A DNA stretch of 64,000 nucleotides, taken from Henricia sp. BOLD:AAB3569. Taxonomy: Eukaryota > Echinodermata > Asteroidea > Spinulosida > Echinasteridae. Positions 44,925-56,554 of this stretch are shown one piece after another. The translations under genes and the position numbers were made by a program. The notes below the pieces were generated by a model that saw nothing but the letters and a program-made list of their open reading frames with translations, was not told where the DNA came from and searched no databases. The stretch covers positions 744,001-808,000 of the forward strand of contig JBBELK010000620.1 of the NCBI GenBank assembly GCA_037783545.1, given 5' to 3'. Each line of letters starts with the position of its first letter. Positions within the stretch are counted from its first letter, which is position 1.

Positions 44925-45255
44925 GGAATACATGTAGTACTTGCAGAGTGCGCGTGTTATTAGTGCGTCAATTTTGCTTGAAGATAATATTAGTTATCCT
45001 GCGAGCATGAGTGGAATACGGCATTATCATGATTATGTAGGAACGTGACAGTCAGACGTCACGTGACCACATTCGTGTGACTAACTATGTTCCTTTTTGT
45101 CTGTCGCCTGAGGTGTATGATTTTTAAACATCTATATCTGGGAGGTTTTAATTTTGTCAAAAAATTAGTTAGTCGTACATTATTACGTAATGAAACTATT
45201 TATAGCCTGATACCCAAAATCTTGGAATCGTCCAGATTGTACCGTTACATTGTTT
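44925..45255 (+). repeat. Interspersed repeat, inverted copy of about 52.50-52.71 kb
   Basis: GTCACGTGACCACATTCGTG, GTCGCCTGAGGTGTATGATT and TAGCCTGATACCCAAAATCT all recur as complements at 52500-52712 in reverse order. Confidence 0.75.
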
Positions 45256-45418
45256 TAAATTGTTATAAATAATATAAAGAAATTTATATTGATAAAATTT
45301 CCACTTTGTCTGTTTTGTTAGTTTGCTTTATTTGTATTTCTTCTTTCAAACAAACAAATAAGAAAGAAACAACCTGCAGTAAAACCCCCGTTGATAATTT
45401 TTAATTTAATTTGCTTAA

Positions 45419-45917
45419 AGGGCCTGTGACATGCTAAACAACTTTGTGCCTAAGCTTTGCTTCATGACGGATTACTTGTTCAGCAAGACATACTATTGTT
45501 CGTTTGGATGTAAAATCAATAAAAGGTGGCCTTTTTCAACTTTGAAGATTTCATTGCAATAAATCACAGACAGAGGGCGCTGTTTTGAGTGCATCACATA
45601 AGGAAGACAGAAGGGAAAAGTTAAGAAAAAACATAACCCCCAGTTTTGTCATGGCTTACAGCAGGCAACATGTAAAACAAACTCAAACAGCCATGGTTAC
45701 AAAAGTTTCAGGAAAATTTAGAAAAAAGTGGAATCTTTTGTGCACAGTTGGATGTGATTTTCCTGTGTTTGCCTCTTGTGACATCGTGACCTTGGTCATG
45801 AATATGCATATTTTCATTAGCATAAAAACTAAAAACCTTTGTTTTAACCCCCAAAGCAAGCTCCAAATGGTTTTAAAGCATATATTTCATTGATAAAAAT
45901 CCTAAATAAGGGGCCCT
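45419..45917 (-). mobile_element. TTAA-flanked non-autonomous element (499 bp), copy 2
   Basis: TTAA at 45415-45418 and 45918-45921. The body is the inverted counterpart of 22443-22968 at clear similarity, with small insertions and deletions. The 102-residue ORF inside is not shared with copy 1. Confidence 0.82.
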
Positions 45918-45925
45918 TTAAGGGC

Positions 45926-46700
45926 GGTCTGGTTGGCGTAGTGGTTCTTTCCTCGCCTTTCCTCTGGCGTAACCGTTTCGAATCCTGGGCGTGTATGTGG
46001 ATTGGGTTTACCCCTAGAACTATGGGGGATAATGTATCCCCCATAGGTAATGTTGTTTTTTTCCAATATGGCGGCGCCTGAACTTTAAGATCGGACAGAA
46101 ACGTTTTCGGCTAGCGCAATAATCCGCTGCCCAATCGCCACCAAACTCCGTCTGATAGTTCTTGAGACACTCACCTTGCGTGTGTCTAAGGAATTTCGGT
46201 ACCATTTGTCCATTAAATTCTCCTAAAAAATGTTAGGAAATGAACGGGAACATGTGCGATGCGTCCACATGCTGGCAAGGCATTCGGTAAAAGCCGGAGT
46301 TGCCAGAACTCCCAAAGTTGCCGGAACTGCTTGGATTTTTTATTGGTCCCAGCTGTTCCGGCAACTCCGGGAGTTCCGGCAACTACGGCTTTTACCAAAT
46401 GCCTGGATCACGCATGTGGATGCATCGCACATGTTCCCGTTCATTTCCCAACATTTTTTAGGAGAATTTAATAGACAAATGGTACCGAAATTCCGTAGAC
46501 ACACGCAAGGTGAGTGTCTCAAGAACTATCAGACAGAGTTTGGTGGCGATTGGGCAGCTGATTATTGCACTAGCCGAAAACGTTTCTGTCCGATCTTAAA
46601 GTTCAGGCGCCGCCATATTGGAAAAAAACAACATTACCGGTACCTATGGGGGATACATTATCCCCCATAGTTCTAGGGGTAGATTGGGTTAGCAGTCCCT
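45926..46700 (+). repeat. tRNA-derived SINE split by a transposon
   Basis: GGTTGGCGTAGTGGTTCTTT (A-box region) and TTCGAATCCTGGGCGTGT (B-box region) at 45931-46000 continue after the inserted element, at about 46682-46700, as GATTGGGTTAGCAGTCCC. Confidence 0.6.
46009..46681. mobile_element. Near-perfect palindromic element (673 bp), Mutator type
   Basis: The ends TACCCCTAGAACTATGGGGG are inverted repeats, and the two arms of about 330 bp match almost throughout. The 9-bp direct repeat GATTGGGTT at 46000-46008 and 46682-46690 is the target duplication; 9 bp is typical of Mutator-like elements. The plus-strand 146-residue ORF and the minus-strand ORFs are mirror images of the palindrome, not genes. 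Confidence 0.85.
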
Positions 46701-47770
46701 ATAGTATGACGAACATCTTTAAAGAAAATATTCACAAATACAAAATAAATTGTGCTCATCTTTAAAGAATTGAGAAGTTTATTATGGCTTCAGAACTCGT
46801 GTACAAACAGACTGGAAAATTTCTAAGTGTTTCCTCACAAAATCTTAAACTATTCTCACCCAAAATATTGGTTTTTCCCATCAAATCTGCACAGGTTAAC
46901 CCTTTTAACGATGCTTAATAAGTCAACAGGGTCAGCTTCTCAACTCTTACCGATAGGTATATAGTATCAGTACAAGGTGCATAACATTACCTAACTATAG
47001 GTAGCGAGTTCAGTGAAAAACGTAAAATTGACGATTGTATCTGGAAGCGTGGGGAAAATGGCCCAAAACTTTGCGATATTTAGAATAGTTCTAGTTGCTC
47101 AAATTCGATTTTAAAATAATTTTTGAAGAGATGGAGGATCCCTTTTTCAAGTGATGTCTCAAATTGTACGAAATGCCGAGTTTAACACTGTAAAATTTAC
47201 CTTCCAATTTGACATACTCGGCAAATTATTTTTGTGGGTTGCCGAAGGGCGCGGCCATCTTGCTTGATGACGTTGCAGACAGACGTCATCAAAAGGCCTC
47301 TGTGACCTTTCTCTTTTGACTTATGACCTTTGTTCCGTTTTCATCGTGAAGATTATGAAACACGCTCTCGATTGATACCATGTTTGTTGTATTTTGGTGG
47401 AGGGGACACCGTCGTCTAGTCTGTTTATTTTGCACTAAAAACAGGTAATTTTCATGTTCAATTTGTAAAGAAAATGATGGATTTTAAGTACTAAAGGAAT
47501 TTGAGACACCATCTGAAACCATTATAAATGAAAAGAATGGATATTTTTAGTTCAGAATGACATAAAAAATGACAGTTTAGCGCTAGCGAAAAATGGCGAC
47601 ACATAAATTTTCAACGCCATGTAACTTAGTCCGAGACCTACTTCAAAACGTAGCGTATCACTAGCAGGAGCTCATGGGGCCGGTGTGTATAAATTGCGGG
47701 CCTCCTATACCTGGCGGCGCCGGCGGGGATGGGTGATGGGCGAGGTGGGTAGGCATGACATGTCATGTAT
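46700..47770. other. No recognised features
   Basis: No ORF with splice support, repeat boundary or RNA gene was seen. Some GC-rich sequence lies just before the minisatellite. Confidence 0.5.
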
Positions 47771-47775
47771 AAGGG

Positions 47776-48246
47776 TTGATGCCAGGGCGGGGCTGATGCC
47801 ATAGGGTGGGGCTGATGCCATAGGGTGGGGCTGATGCCATAGGGTGGGGCTGATGCCACAGGGTGGGGCTGATGCCACAGGGTGGGGCCGATGCCACAGG
47901 GTGGGGCCGATGCCACAGGGTGGGGCCGATGCCATAGGGTGGGGCCGATGCCACAGGGTGGGGCCGATGCCACAGGGTGGGGCCGATGCCACAGGTTGGG
48001 GCCGATGCCACAGGTTGGGGCCGATGCCACAGGTTGGGGCCGATGCCACAGGGTGGGGCTGATGCCACAGGGTGGGGCTGATGCCACAGGGTGGGGCTGA
48101 TGCCACAGGGTGGGGCTGATGCCACAGGGTGGGGCTGATGCCACAGGGTGGGGCTGATGCCACAGGGTGGGGCTGATGCCACAGGGTGGGGCTGATGCCA
48201 CAGGGTGGGGCTGATGCCATAGGGTGGGGCTGATGCCATAGGGTGA
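47776..48246. repeat. 19-bp minisatellite, about 25 copies
   Basis: The unit is CACAGGGTGGGGCTGATGC. A central block (about 47884-48055) has GGCCGATG instead of GGCTGATG, and both edges use CATAGGG. Because 19 is not a multiple of three, the minus strand is open in all three frames with the same 19-residue period (PHPVASAPPCGISPTLWHQ), so the 187-242 residue ORFs are artefacts. Confidence 0.92.
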
Positions 48247-48249
48247 GGC

Positions 48250-49620
48250 TGGGTGGGGTTGATGCTTGGGGCCGATTGGCTGGATTGAATAGTAGGGCTG
48301 GTGTGTGGGGCTGGTGGGTAGGGCTCATGGGCAGGGCTGATGGGAGGGGCTGACGGGCAGGGCTCATAGGCGGGGCTGGTAGTACAATTCTGGTTTTTTT
48401 TAAATGCCATGTAGCAACCCAACTATCCATCATTGCAGCACCGTCCAGTCAGTGTGTCGAAAAAGACGGTCAAACCTCAATTTTTAAACAAACCATATCT
48501 TTTCTATATTTAAAGGTATGGATTTGATTCCAACATCAACGACTAGAGTTTTAAAAGGGCTTTTTAATGATACTAAACATGTTAGCTTTCATAAAAGGAC
48601 GAAATAGTAACTTGTGATAATATTAGGAGAGCGATGTCAAATCAAAATTTACAGACAGGAAGTAGGAACGTGACAAAAAAATTTAAATTTTAAATATTGG
48701 AATTATTTTTGTGCCAAAATGTGCAGTCTTGAGTCAATAATAAGACCACGTAAAAATAATTTGACAACTTTGCCTAAAACAAAAGATATGGCCAGTTGAA
48801 CCATGAAAATTGACGTCGATGTGCGTTTGCATGTGCTACTTTGAAAAGCCGTAACTTCCCTCATACTGGTCCGAATGTCATCAAATTTTATCCACAGTTA
48901 GTAGATTAATCAAATTTTATAACTGTATTAGTTTAATTAAATAAAATTTGTTTTTCTAATTATATAAAAAAACTCCAAATTTTTGTTATTTTTGACGCCG
49001 CCGATCTTGATGGTTTGAAACTTTAATAAAAATATCACGTCAGTAAATGTTAATTTTTGGAACAAAGATTTGGTTAATCCTGAAAGAAAAAAGAAAGTTT
49101 GTTCCAGTAAAAAAAACAACTTGTAATTTGCTTTAAAAAAGATGTGCAGCAAGTCAGAAACCCCCTTGATGGAATAGGCTAAACCATTTTTATTATCCCA
49201 ACCGGCGATTGCCGGAGAGGCGATACATATTCATATACAACAGCAGGCTTTAAGCAACGTACACGTGTTGGGCATAAAGTGGCCTTACACATACTGTACC
49301 CATTGCCATAAAGTTCTATAGGCGTAGGCCAGCGGCGTCGCCAGACCTTTGAAAGTGAGGGACAACCTAATTTGGGTGCTTACAAGACTTATGATTTCTT
49401 GTCTTTTCTTTTTAGTTCGGTGGTGGGTTTACATTAATTCTATCAAACAAATTTTGCAAACTTTTTGGTTGAGTTTACTAACGCTCATTCACACAATCTT
49501 TTTAGGCGATTGTTGTGCGTGCATTTTTGTGCGTGTCACTTCACGGAAACGCGCCACGAATATATTTTGGATGGTGAATTTAGGTGGTTGCGATTGTTTA
49601 ATTTTCTGTGTGTCGGTTTA
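48250..49620. other. No recognised gene; AT-rich
   Basis: The first 130 bp continue diverged GGGCTGGT/GGGCTCAT motifs from the minisatellite. The rest is AT-rich without supported ORFs. GCGGCGTCGCCA near 49332 also begins the repeat at 12580. Confidence 0.5.
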
Positions 49621-49624
49621 CACC

Positions 49625-49985
49625 AAATAAAGGCGCCTTTCCTTTACAGGTCGATACGTTTATTTTATCCATCCTGCATGTTTCATCAATTTGCATCTCA
49701 ATCGCTCTATGGACCGATACAGACGAACAGGTGGAGCAAAACGCGCACGCAAGACGGATGAAAAAAAGGATAAGGCGCCTTTCCATTGGTCCATTTTTTA
49801 TTCGTCATGCGTTTTCCATTCGTCATGCGTTTTCCATTCGTTTGCATAGGGTTTGCGTCTGAATTGCTCCATAGTACAGACGGACGAGCGCAGCGCCAAC
49901 GCAACGCACGCAAAACGAATAAAAATTGGACCATCGGAAGGATAGTCCCCTTTTTAGGTAAAGCCCGGCGCCTTCTCATATCGTA
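49625..49985. mobile_element. Compound palindromic element with GGCGCCTTTCC ends
   Basis: GGCGCC near 49632, 49773 and 49969 marks two adjoining foldback units. The inner arms contain GACGGATGAAAAA and CATTCGTCATGCGTTTTC (in tandem). It is related to 5773-5905. Confidence 0.6.
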
Positions 49986-50035
49986 GGTCCGTTTTGCGCG
50001 TTGCGGTAGGCCTATAGCCGCGCGCGTAATTTTTT

Positions 50036-50145
50036 TACACCACTGCGAGGGGAAAATGAGGAGGGTTTGTACCTTTTTAGCGTCTTGAAAGGAGACTATA
50101 ATAGGTTAAGGTTTAGGGTTGGTTATTTTGAAGGAATTTAGGGTT
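50036..50145 (+). repeat. Repeat shared with 26700-26825
   Basis: It has the same order of TTTTTACACCACTGCGAGGG, GTACCTTTTTAGCGTCTTGA and AGGTTTAGGGTTGG, in direct orientation. Confidence 0.7.
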
Positions 50146-50169
50146 TTTAATGTGGTCGGTTTGCAACAA

Positions 50170-50245
50170 GCTTCGTGGTCTGGTTAGAAGAGAGCTCGAC
50201 TTGCAATCATAAGGTCCCTGGTTCGAATCTCAGTGTTGTTTGGGA
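50170..50245 (+). repeat. tRNA-like SINE head
   Basis: TCGTGGTCTGGTTAGAAG, GACTTGCAATCATAAGG and CCTGGTTCGAATCTCAG have the order and spacing of tRNA A- and B-boxes. The acceptor stem does not pair well, so it is not called as a tRNA gene. Confidence 0.5.
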
Positions 50246-51525
50246 TTTTTTGAAATGTTATTATCGGTTTCTTCTTTTTCTCTGAGAGTAAGAGTTCTGG
50301 CTATTTCCAAGATTGTCACTTCATAAGTAGGTAGAATCATCAAATGTTAAAGTTTATTTGATAGTTGTGGAACCTATTTTATCTTAAAGAGCTTTCAAAA
50401 TGGAATTAAATAAGGGGTCTCCTAGCTCCATAGGGCGAGCGCTTCTCAAGTTATTGAAATTTTAAAGTTGTATTTTTTGCCTTAAAATGAGACTCATTTT
50501 GGTTAAAATAATTGTGACCAGTCATTGCTGGATGTTTTTGTCAAAACAAATGGTTAAAATACGTATCCGCACTTGTGACCGGGCCGAGCATCGCCGCATT
50601 GCAATAAAGTTTCGCAACAGACACCATACATTGTGCCAACAATTAGCTAGGCCTGCCAGAAAACCGGGACCGCTTTTGACTATATATAGACGTGAGCTCA
50701 AGCAGTCAGATATTGCGCGGCGTATTTCGTGGCGCTGACGAGACTATGCCTTTAATCAGACTCTGGAGGCAGAACGGAACTTCTGCCGAGCACTGACCTA
50801 GTTTGCGTATAGAGCTAGCACGCGCCAATCCTTTTGGCGCGTGCCAGAAGAGTCTGGCCACGTGCCGCCTGGGGTTATGTATTACATTGTATAACATTGT
50901 ACATGTATTACTAATTCTTTGTATTAGTCTTGCTTCCTGTGCGGTGTGCTTATGATGCACACGGGACTTCGTTGTTGTGTTGCGGTATGTTAGCTGTGCA
51001 GTAGTAAAAGTTGGAGACTATTGAATGATAACTCGGCTTTGTCTTTCTTGTGGAGTCGGAAATCCTGTGACTGTGTCCCTTTTCTGGCGTTTAAGTGCGG
51101 GAATTAAGGAAATAACACTTGTTAGGCCTACTACAAACAAACACATATACACACACACACGTCTCGGAAAAGAATTCAAAATTTCAAAGCACTGAAATGA
51201 AATAATGATGTGTTTTATGACTACCCATTGTTTAAACACAAGATGGCATTTTCGACCGGCGATTTCTTTCTGGTCAAATCAGCAGCATGCAAAATGAAAA
51301 AAAAATTCATTAAAAACCACCATTCCATCCAAAAGACATCCAAACTTACGCCACAAAGTAGCATAATTCTTAGTGGATCCCATAAGGTGATCACGTTAAA
51401 TCACGACGCTTCTTTATTTCATGTTTCAAACTCATTTGGTTTTATTGTGCGAGCTATTGGGTTAGTACTCAGTACACAAATCGCCTTTGAGGGTATGACT
51501 AAAACAATACATTTTTGGAGGTTAA

Positions 51526-51665
51526 AGCCACAGGCTCGTCAGCAATGCGCGCGCGCCAAAAAGATGACAAGAAATACGCAGCTCCATGCCTTTGCTATGA
51601 TGGAGCTGCGTATTTCGATCGTGGCACGAATTTGGCGGGGGCGCATTGCTGATGAGCCTGTGCCT
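51526..51665. mobile_element. TTAA-flanked hairpin element (140 bp)
   Basis: TTAA at 51522-51525 and 51666-51669. The ends CACAGGCTCGTCAGCAATGC and GCATTGCTGATGAGCCTGTG pair, as do the inner GAAATACGCAGCTCCAT and its complement. Same family as 20366-20499. The 190-residue plus-strand ORF crossing it is not considered real. Confidence 0.78.
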
Positions 51666-52494
51666 TTAAGGCCTTTCTGCGCGTACATTTTGACGCGCAT
51701 CGCTTTGAGAAAAGGCGAGGTGGAAGCAATATCGATATGGAGTTTAAAAGATGCACTGAAAATCATAGAATCACACACATAAAAAAATCACACCCGGGTT
51801 CATTGGTGGTTTTCGGGGCATCGTTCAACTTTATAAATGTATTTCCTCCCATGTCGCTGGTTTCTTTTTTTCACAAAGCGGTATCGTGTGCATCAAATGT
51901 ACGCACTATTTGTATTTACTTATGTTTCCAAATGAATCAAATTAGCCTTTTTGAAGCATGGCGGACACAGTTATAAGGGCGCGCGTTGAAGTGGGTAAAA
52001 CATTTTTCACTTTGCACTCTCTTTGTATTATAATTGCAACATGAAAATCATGTTTTTGGAAAGAAATACAATTGTTAAACAAATTCATACCCAAATAAAA
52101 TTGCGCCCTCTCCTTTTGTTCCGCCATTCTGTACTTCTATAATCCAAATGCTTTATTTACACGTAAAGGGTGGCTAATGCTGCCGTGGCGTTCACTTACG
52201 AACTGGATTGCACGCCCACTTCATAAATATGCATTTCCAAGTTGGAGTATAGAGTCGGACTATACCATTATTGGACACAGAATAGGGGTTTCATTTAGCT
52301 TGCACGTGGCGAGTCGGTTTATAACTGATTTTCCGAATCAAAGCAAGCCATCGTCGCAACGAGAAACTGTCTTCAAATTTTCACACATTGCATGAATAAA
52401 TCTCGATTTCATTTTCTATTCCTTAGAAATGTTAATTTTGCCCATGAAGATAGGAACTTAACAGTTTGTTGTGGTCTAATTTTTACTCCATTTT

Positions 52495-52715
52495 TTCCTC
52501 TTGAGCAGCATGGACGATTCCAAGATTTTGGGTATCAGGCTATAAATAGTTTCATTGTGTACAATGTACGATTAACTCATATTTAAACAAAATTAAAACA
52601 TCCCAGATATGGATGTTTGAAAATCATACACCTCAGGCGACAGAAAAAAAACTGAACGTAAGTAAGTCACACGAATGTGGTCACGTGACGTCGTTTGTCA
52701 CGTTCCTACAGGAAG
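52495..52715 (-). repeat. Interspersed repeat, inverted copy of 44925-45255
   Basis: AGATTTTGGGTATCAGGCTA, AATCATACACCTCAGGCGAC and CACGAATGTGGTCACGTGAC are complements of the earlier copy in reverse order. Confidence 0.75.
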
Positions 52716-53203
52716 TGGTCAAATTTTAATGTAAAAAAATGGCATAACTCAATAATGGTTTGAGATATGAAGCTGATTCAAACACCGTTGGATTTCTCTT
52801 GGAACGAGCTTTCCATTAATACCATATTTGTTATGATTTGGGTAAAGAATCTAAAATCCACTGAACTCACTTTCTATGCGTATAGCCACTCGGCGGCGAA
52901 GCTGCACAGCCACAGGCGCCGACCCACCAATGCGCCGACGTTGTTCACAAAGATTCATGACGAATGCAAGCAAAATCGATCGTGCCAACTGGCTTCGGCG
53001 CCCCTCAGTTTGGCGTGAACAGACGAGCAGGCGAACATCTCTTGTTCCAAAAAGCAGGCCACGGAATCCCCAAATTTGACACAAAACGTGTCTTTGTTGT
53101 TCATTGTTTTTGCTCGTAAGGCCATTTCGACATTTTCGCGGCCATTTTGAAGGAGGTGCAAAGAGCGCCCTCAAGCGACGCATGTGCGTGCACAAAACAT
53201 ATC

Positions 53204-53670
53204 TAAGGCGGCTTCGCGCACTGGATACAACTTCGCAATTAATTTGTTTGACTAATTAAATCGATGGCTTTGACTATAAAGCTGGTTGATTGTGATTCTA
53301 TATGAGTTGTTCTTATGCTTCAGTTGAAAAATCTAAATTAAAAGTGCCTTCTTGTCTGAATAAATCGCATTTTAAGACCCCTTCTTATTTCCCAATTTCT
53401 TTAAGATTAAGGCGGCTTAATTTCGGCACTGGATACAACTTCGCAATTAATTTGTTTGACTAATTAAATCGATTGCTATGACGATAAAGCTGATTGATGA
53501 TGATTCTACATGAATATTTCTTATATTACAGCTGAAAAATCGTAACAAAAAGTGCCTACTTGTCTGAATAAATCGATTTTAAGACCCCTTCTTATTTCAT
53601 AATTTCTCTAAGCTAGAAGGCGGCTTAATTCGCGCACTAGATACAACTTCGCAATTAATTTGTGTGACTA
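53204..53670. repeat. Tandem repeat of about 210 bp, two and a quarter copies
   Basis: AAGGCGGCTT, GGATACAACTTCGCAATTAA and TTTTAAGACCCCTTCTTATT recur at about 53204, 53411 and 53619. The third copy breaks off near 53670. Confidence 0.85.
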
Positions 53671-53849
53671 ATTACGTCAACTTGGTCAAATCCGTAACCG
53701 AAGTTTGCAAGCTTGATAGACTGCTGCGTGAAATTGCACTTTAGTTTCTGTCATTTAATCTGCCATGCTGATTTATTTTTGGTACAGGCCTATTGGGGCT
53801 GGTTTTCTTTGTATTTGTGCCAAATATCACGCACGCAAATCCACTCCTC

Positions 53850-54310
53850 ATATTCAGTCGTTGTATGTGGAATATGTGGAGCGGGAACCACTCTACGCAC
53901 ATACATTGAAAGATCTAGACTGGTTCCCACAGGAGAATAGACTGGTTCCCGTCCACATATTCCACACTTTCGCAATAAGCGAACCAATCTATAGGGATCG
54001 GGAACCAATCTATGAAAGATCACGAACATATCACGAACACCGCGACCCCACACATTGAAATATCCCACATATATGTCGAAATATCCCACATATATTTTTA
54101 ACATTGCATATGTCAAATTATTGCACATATATTTTTAACATCGCATACATATGAAAAAAACATTGCATATATATGTCAAATTATTGCACATATATTTTCA
54201 ACATCGCATACATATGAAAAAACATCGCACACATGAAAAAACATCGCACATATATATTTAACATCGCACATATATTTGTGCATTATCGAATATTGCAACG
54301 TTCCACACGC
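53850..54310 (+). repeat. Interspersed repeat, copy of 25945-26560
   Basis: CAGTCGTTGTATGTGGAATA, GGGATCGGGAACCAATCTAT and then a block of AACATCGCACATATATTT-type repeats. Fragments of the same family also occur at 54525-54555 and 54830-54880. Confidence 0.75.
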
Positions 54311-54924
54311 CATATTGTGCGACAATCACACCCGATTGGTCTTCGCAGCAAGGGATATTGCTTCTTCTTTTTATACCGGAACGTTCGCAGGTAATGTGGC
54401 AGAATTCTGCAATGTATAGCTACGACACGTATCGTTTTCAAATATAATCGAACTGTTCTGGAATTATCACACGAATATCATTAATAATGCATCAGTTATT
54501 ATTATAGGCCTACCCATGATAGTAGACTGGTTCCCGTCCACATATTCCACACAGGAGAATATAAGGACAGGTAAAGAGCGCTTCATATTGATCTGTAATT
54601 GGTCGTCTTTGCGCGTGCGCATTGTGTTTTTTATATTTAAAAATTGGCCAAGTCCTTTGCTTTAGGCAATGTACTTTATTTACATAATTGGATATGTTCG
54701 ACACGCACGGCCAAGTTACAAATGTCAATTCAAAATCTGCGCACTTACTAAAAATGTAAAAAATAATAATAACCACGTGACGGGCAGAATTCTGCCCGTT
54801 ATGGCTGCCCTTTACCGATCCCTATATTTTCGCAAAAAGCGAACCAATCTATAGGGATCGGGAACCAATCTACCCATGATAGATGCCCCATTGCTTTTTA
54901 TGCGCGATATGATCAGGATATGTT

Positions 54925-55165
54925 CAATAGACACAGACGTCAAAGTGACGAATAGTGTCGGATGTGTTGGCATGGCAACTTTGGAGGTAATAGACTGCCG
55001 AAGTGAATAGGCCTACGTCATCTTTTGTTGGTTGCCTAGGCAATGGCTCTACACTAAAACTCACTGGACCGTGTCCCTGTGCTTTTGCAATGGGACTTTT
55101 TCCGACTGCCATGATGTTTATTGCCAATTGCCATGGCAACCATCCTCTTGCAACAGTGCTCCTTT
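54925..55165. repeat. Interspersed repeat directly before an OAS exon
   Basis: It shares TTGCCTAGGCAATGG and neighbouring text with 27662-27750 and ends GTGCTCCTTTAACG, like the end of the element near 27540. Only about 20 bp separate it from the splice acceptor at 55184-55185. Confidence 0.55.
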
Positions 55166-55185
55166 AACGCACTCCCTCACTCCAG

Positions 55186-55731
55186 AGTTTACCAACGGCC
55201 GTGAAAGACGCGATCCTATTGGTCAAATATTGGAGGAAGCGTCGTTTGGCTCTGCGAACCGACAAACCAACGGCGCACTTCTATGAATTGTTGGTGATCT
55301 ACTGCTGGGAAAGGGCGGGAAACCCTGAAGTGTTTGATCTTGCCGTGGCGCTCAAAAGTGTGTTGATGGCTTTGGGTGATTGGAAGAGCATCCACGTCAC
55401 GTGGGAGGAAAGCCGAAGTCTCGTGTATTCACGCAGAATTGCCGATGGCAAAATAAGAGATATTCTTTCGAGGTAAGCCTACATTTAAGTACATCTGAGC
55501 ACATGATGTACCAATGCTAAGCAAGTTTGTGTATTCATGGTTTGAATATTCGTGTTCTTTTTCAGGTCAGGTGATTACGACGGACCAATAGCGCTCGATC
55601 CAGTTGACCCTCGGCTTGAGTACTGCGCAGGCGTCAAAACTCTCATCTGGGACGAGATCTCGCGCATGGCGAGAGATACTTTGCTGGAGCCGCTGTTTCG
55701 GGGTTGTTCCGAGTGGAAATTTGAAGGCTAA
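55186..55731 (+). CDS. 2'-5' oligoadenylate synthetase-like protein, C-terminal exons
   Basis: Two exons, 55186-55472 and 55566-55731 (phase 2 GT-AG intron), encode the last 150 residues and a TAA stop. The sequence follows the OAS C-terminal domain in order: AVKDAILLVKYWRKR (family LIRLVKHWY), then FYELLVIYCWERAG (family YALELLTIYAWE), then HVTWEESRSLVY, then PIALDPVDPRLEY (family ILDPADPT), then an acidic/aromatic end. OAS enzymes polymerise ATP into 2'-5' linked oligoadenylates when they bind double-stranded RNA. The nucleotidyltransferase half with its catalytic Asp residues must lie upstream, but I found no exon for it back to about 49 kb. Either the intron is very long or the gene is a fragment. 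A poly(A) signal AATAAA lies near 56231. Family assignment is strong; completeness and activity are unknown. Confidence 0.85.
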
Positions 55732-55799
55732 AGCCCAGAAAATATAATTTTCTTGTCATTTAATTGTCGGCTAAAAAGATAGACCCAATATTACAGGGT

Positions 55800-56554
55800 G
55801 CATTTCTAGAGAAATTACACATAGGCTTCGTTGTACCAGAGAGAGAGAGTTCTTACAGTCTAAACGTTAATTGTTTTAAATTTAGCATGTACAATCTGAG
55901 CAGAATTTTGCTGTAGTTTCACATTTTTGTGTCAAATTCTTAAAATAGAAGTAGTGTATTTCCGTGTAGGCATACCCTCTTTATGTTTTGTGTACCCCCA
56001 GTGCCGTAGAGGGCGTGGTTCAAAGTGTCCTACAGTGTCCACAAATCCGGCATCTTGTATACTTGTCCTAGAAACGAGACTTGCAGGATGGGAGTGTTCG
56101 TCCATCCACACGTTCGTAATAATGATGTACGGCTGTTTACGTCGCTTTTAATATCTGCCAAATTTCGTGCAATCATTTGCCCCGCCGTTAAAGCATTGCG
56201 TGAGAACTTGGTACGTTTAAGGAGTGCTCCAATAAAACATCAGGAATTCTACATCATAATTCGGTCTGTATTGATTGAGGTTTGGTGAGGCGTGTTTATC
56301 TTACAGCGCGCGCTTTTCAAATAATTTCAACATAATATATGACAGGAAAATACTTGGGCTTCAATTATTTTCGGGGTCAACGTAAAACATTGCTCGGTTT
56401 AATGTCCGAATCTGCATCGTCGGCAGAATATTGCTGATACGTCTGGTTACGTTCCAATAAATGTCACGCAACTGGAAAATGTTGTCCAATTCAACTCGTC
56501 AGAGGTTCCGTTTCAATATTTAGTTTTCGACCTTACAAATACTTTCAACAAGTC
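55800..56554. other. Likely 3' untranslated and intergenic DNA
   Basis: Contains AATAAA near 56231 and no further ORF with splice support. Confidence 0.45.

Noticed and set aside
46230-46670. 146-residue plus-strand ORF
   Set aside because: It lies wholly inside the palindromic Mutator-type element and mirrors the opposite-strand ORFs; no transposase motifs.
47638-48433. Minus-strand ORFs of 187-242 residues rich in Pro/His/Ala
   Set aside because: They are the 19-bp minisatellite read in all three frames.
50690-51080. Possible solo long terminal repeat
   Set aside because: No clear matching ends, target duplication or internal retroelement sequence; no LTR or other virus-like element could be supported anywhere in the window.
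51210-51782. 190-residue plus-strand ORF
   Set aside because: It crosses a 140-bp TTAA hairpin element and has no recognisable domain; composition is not protein-like.
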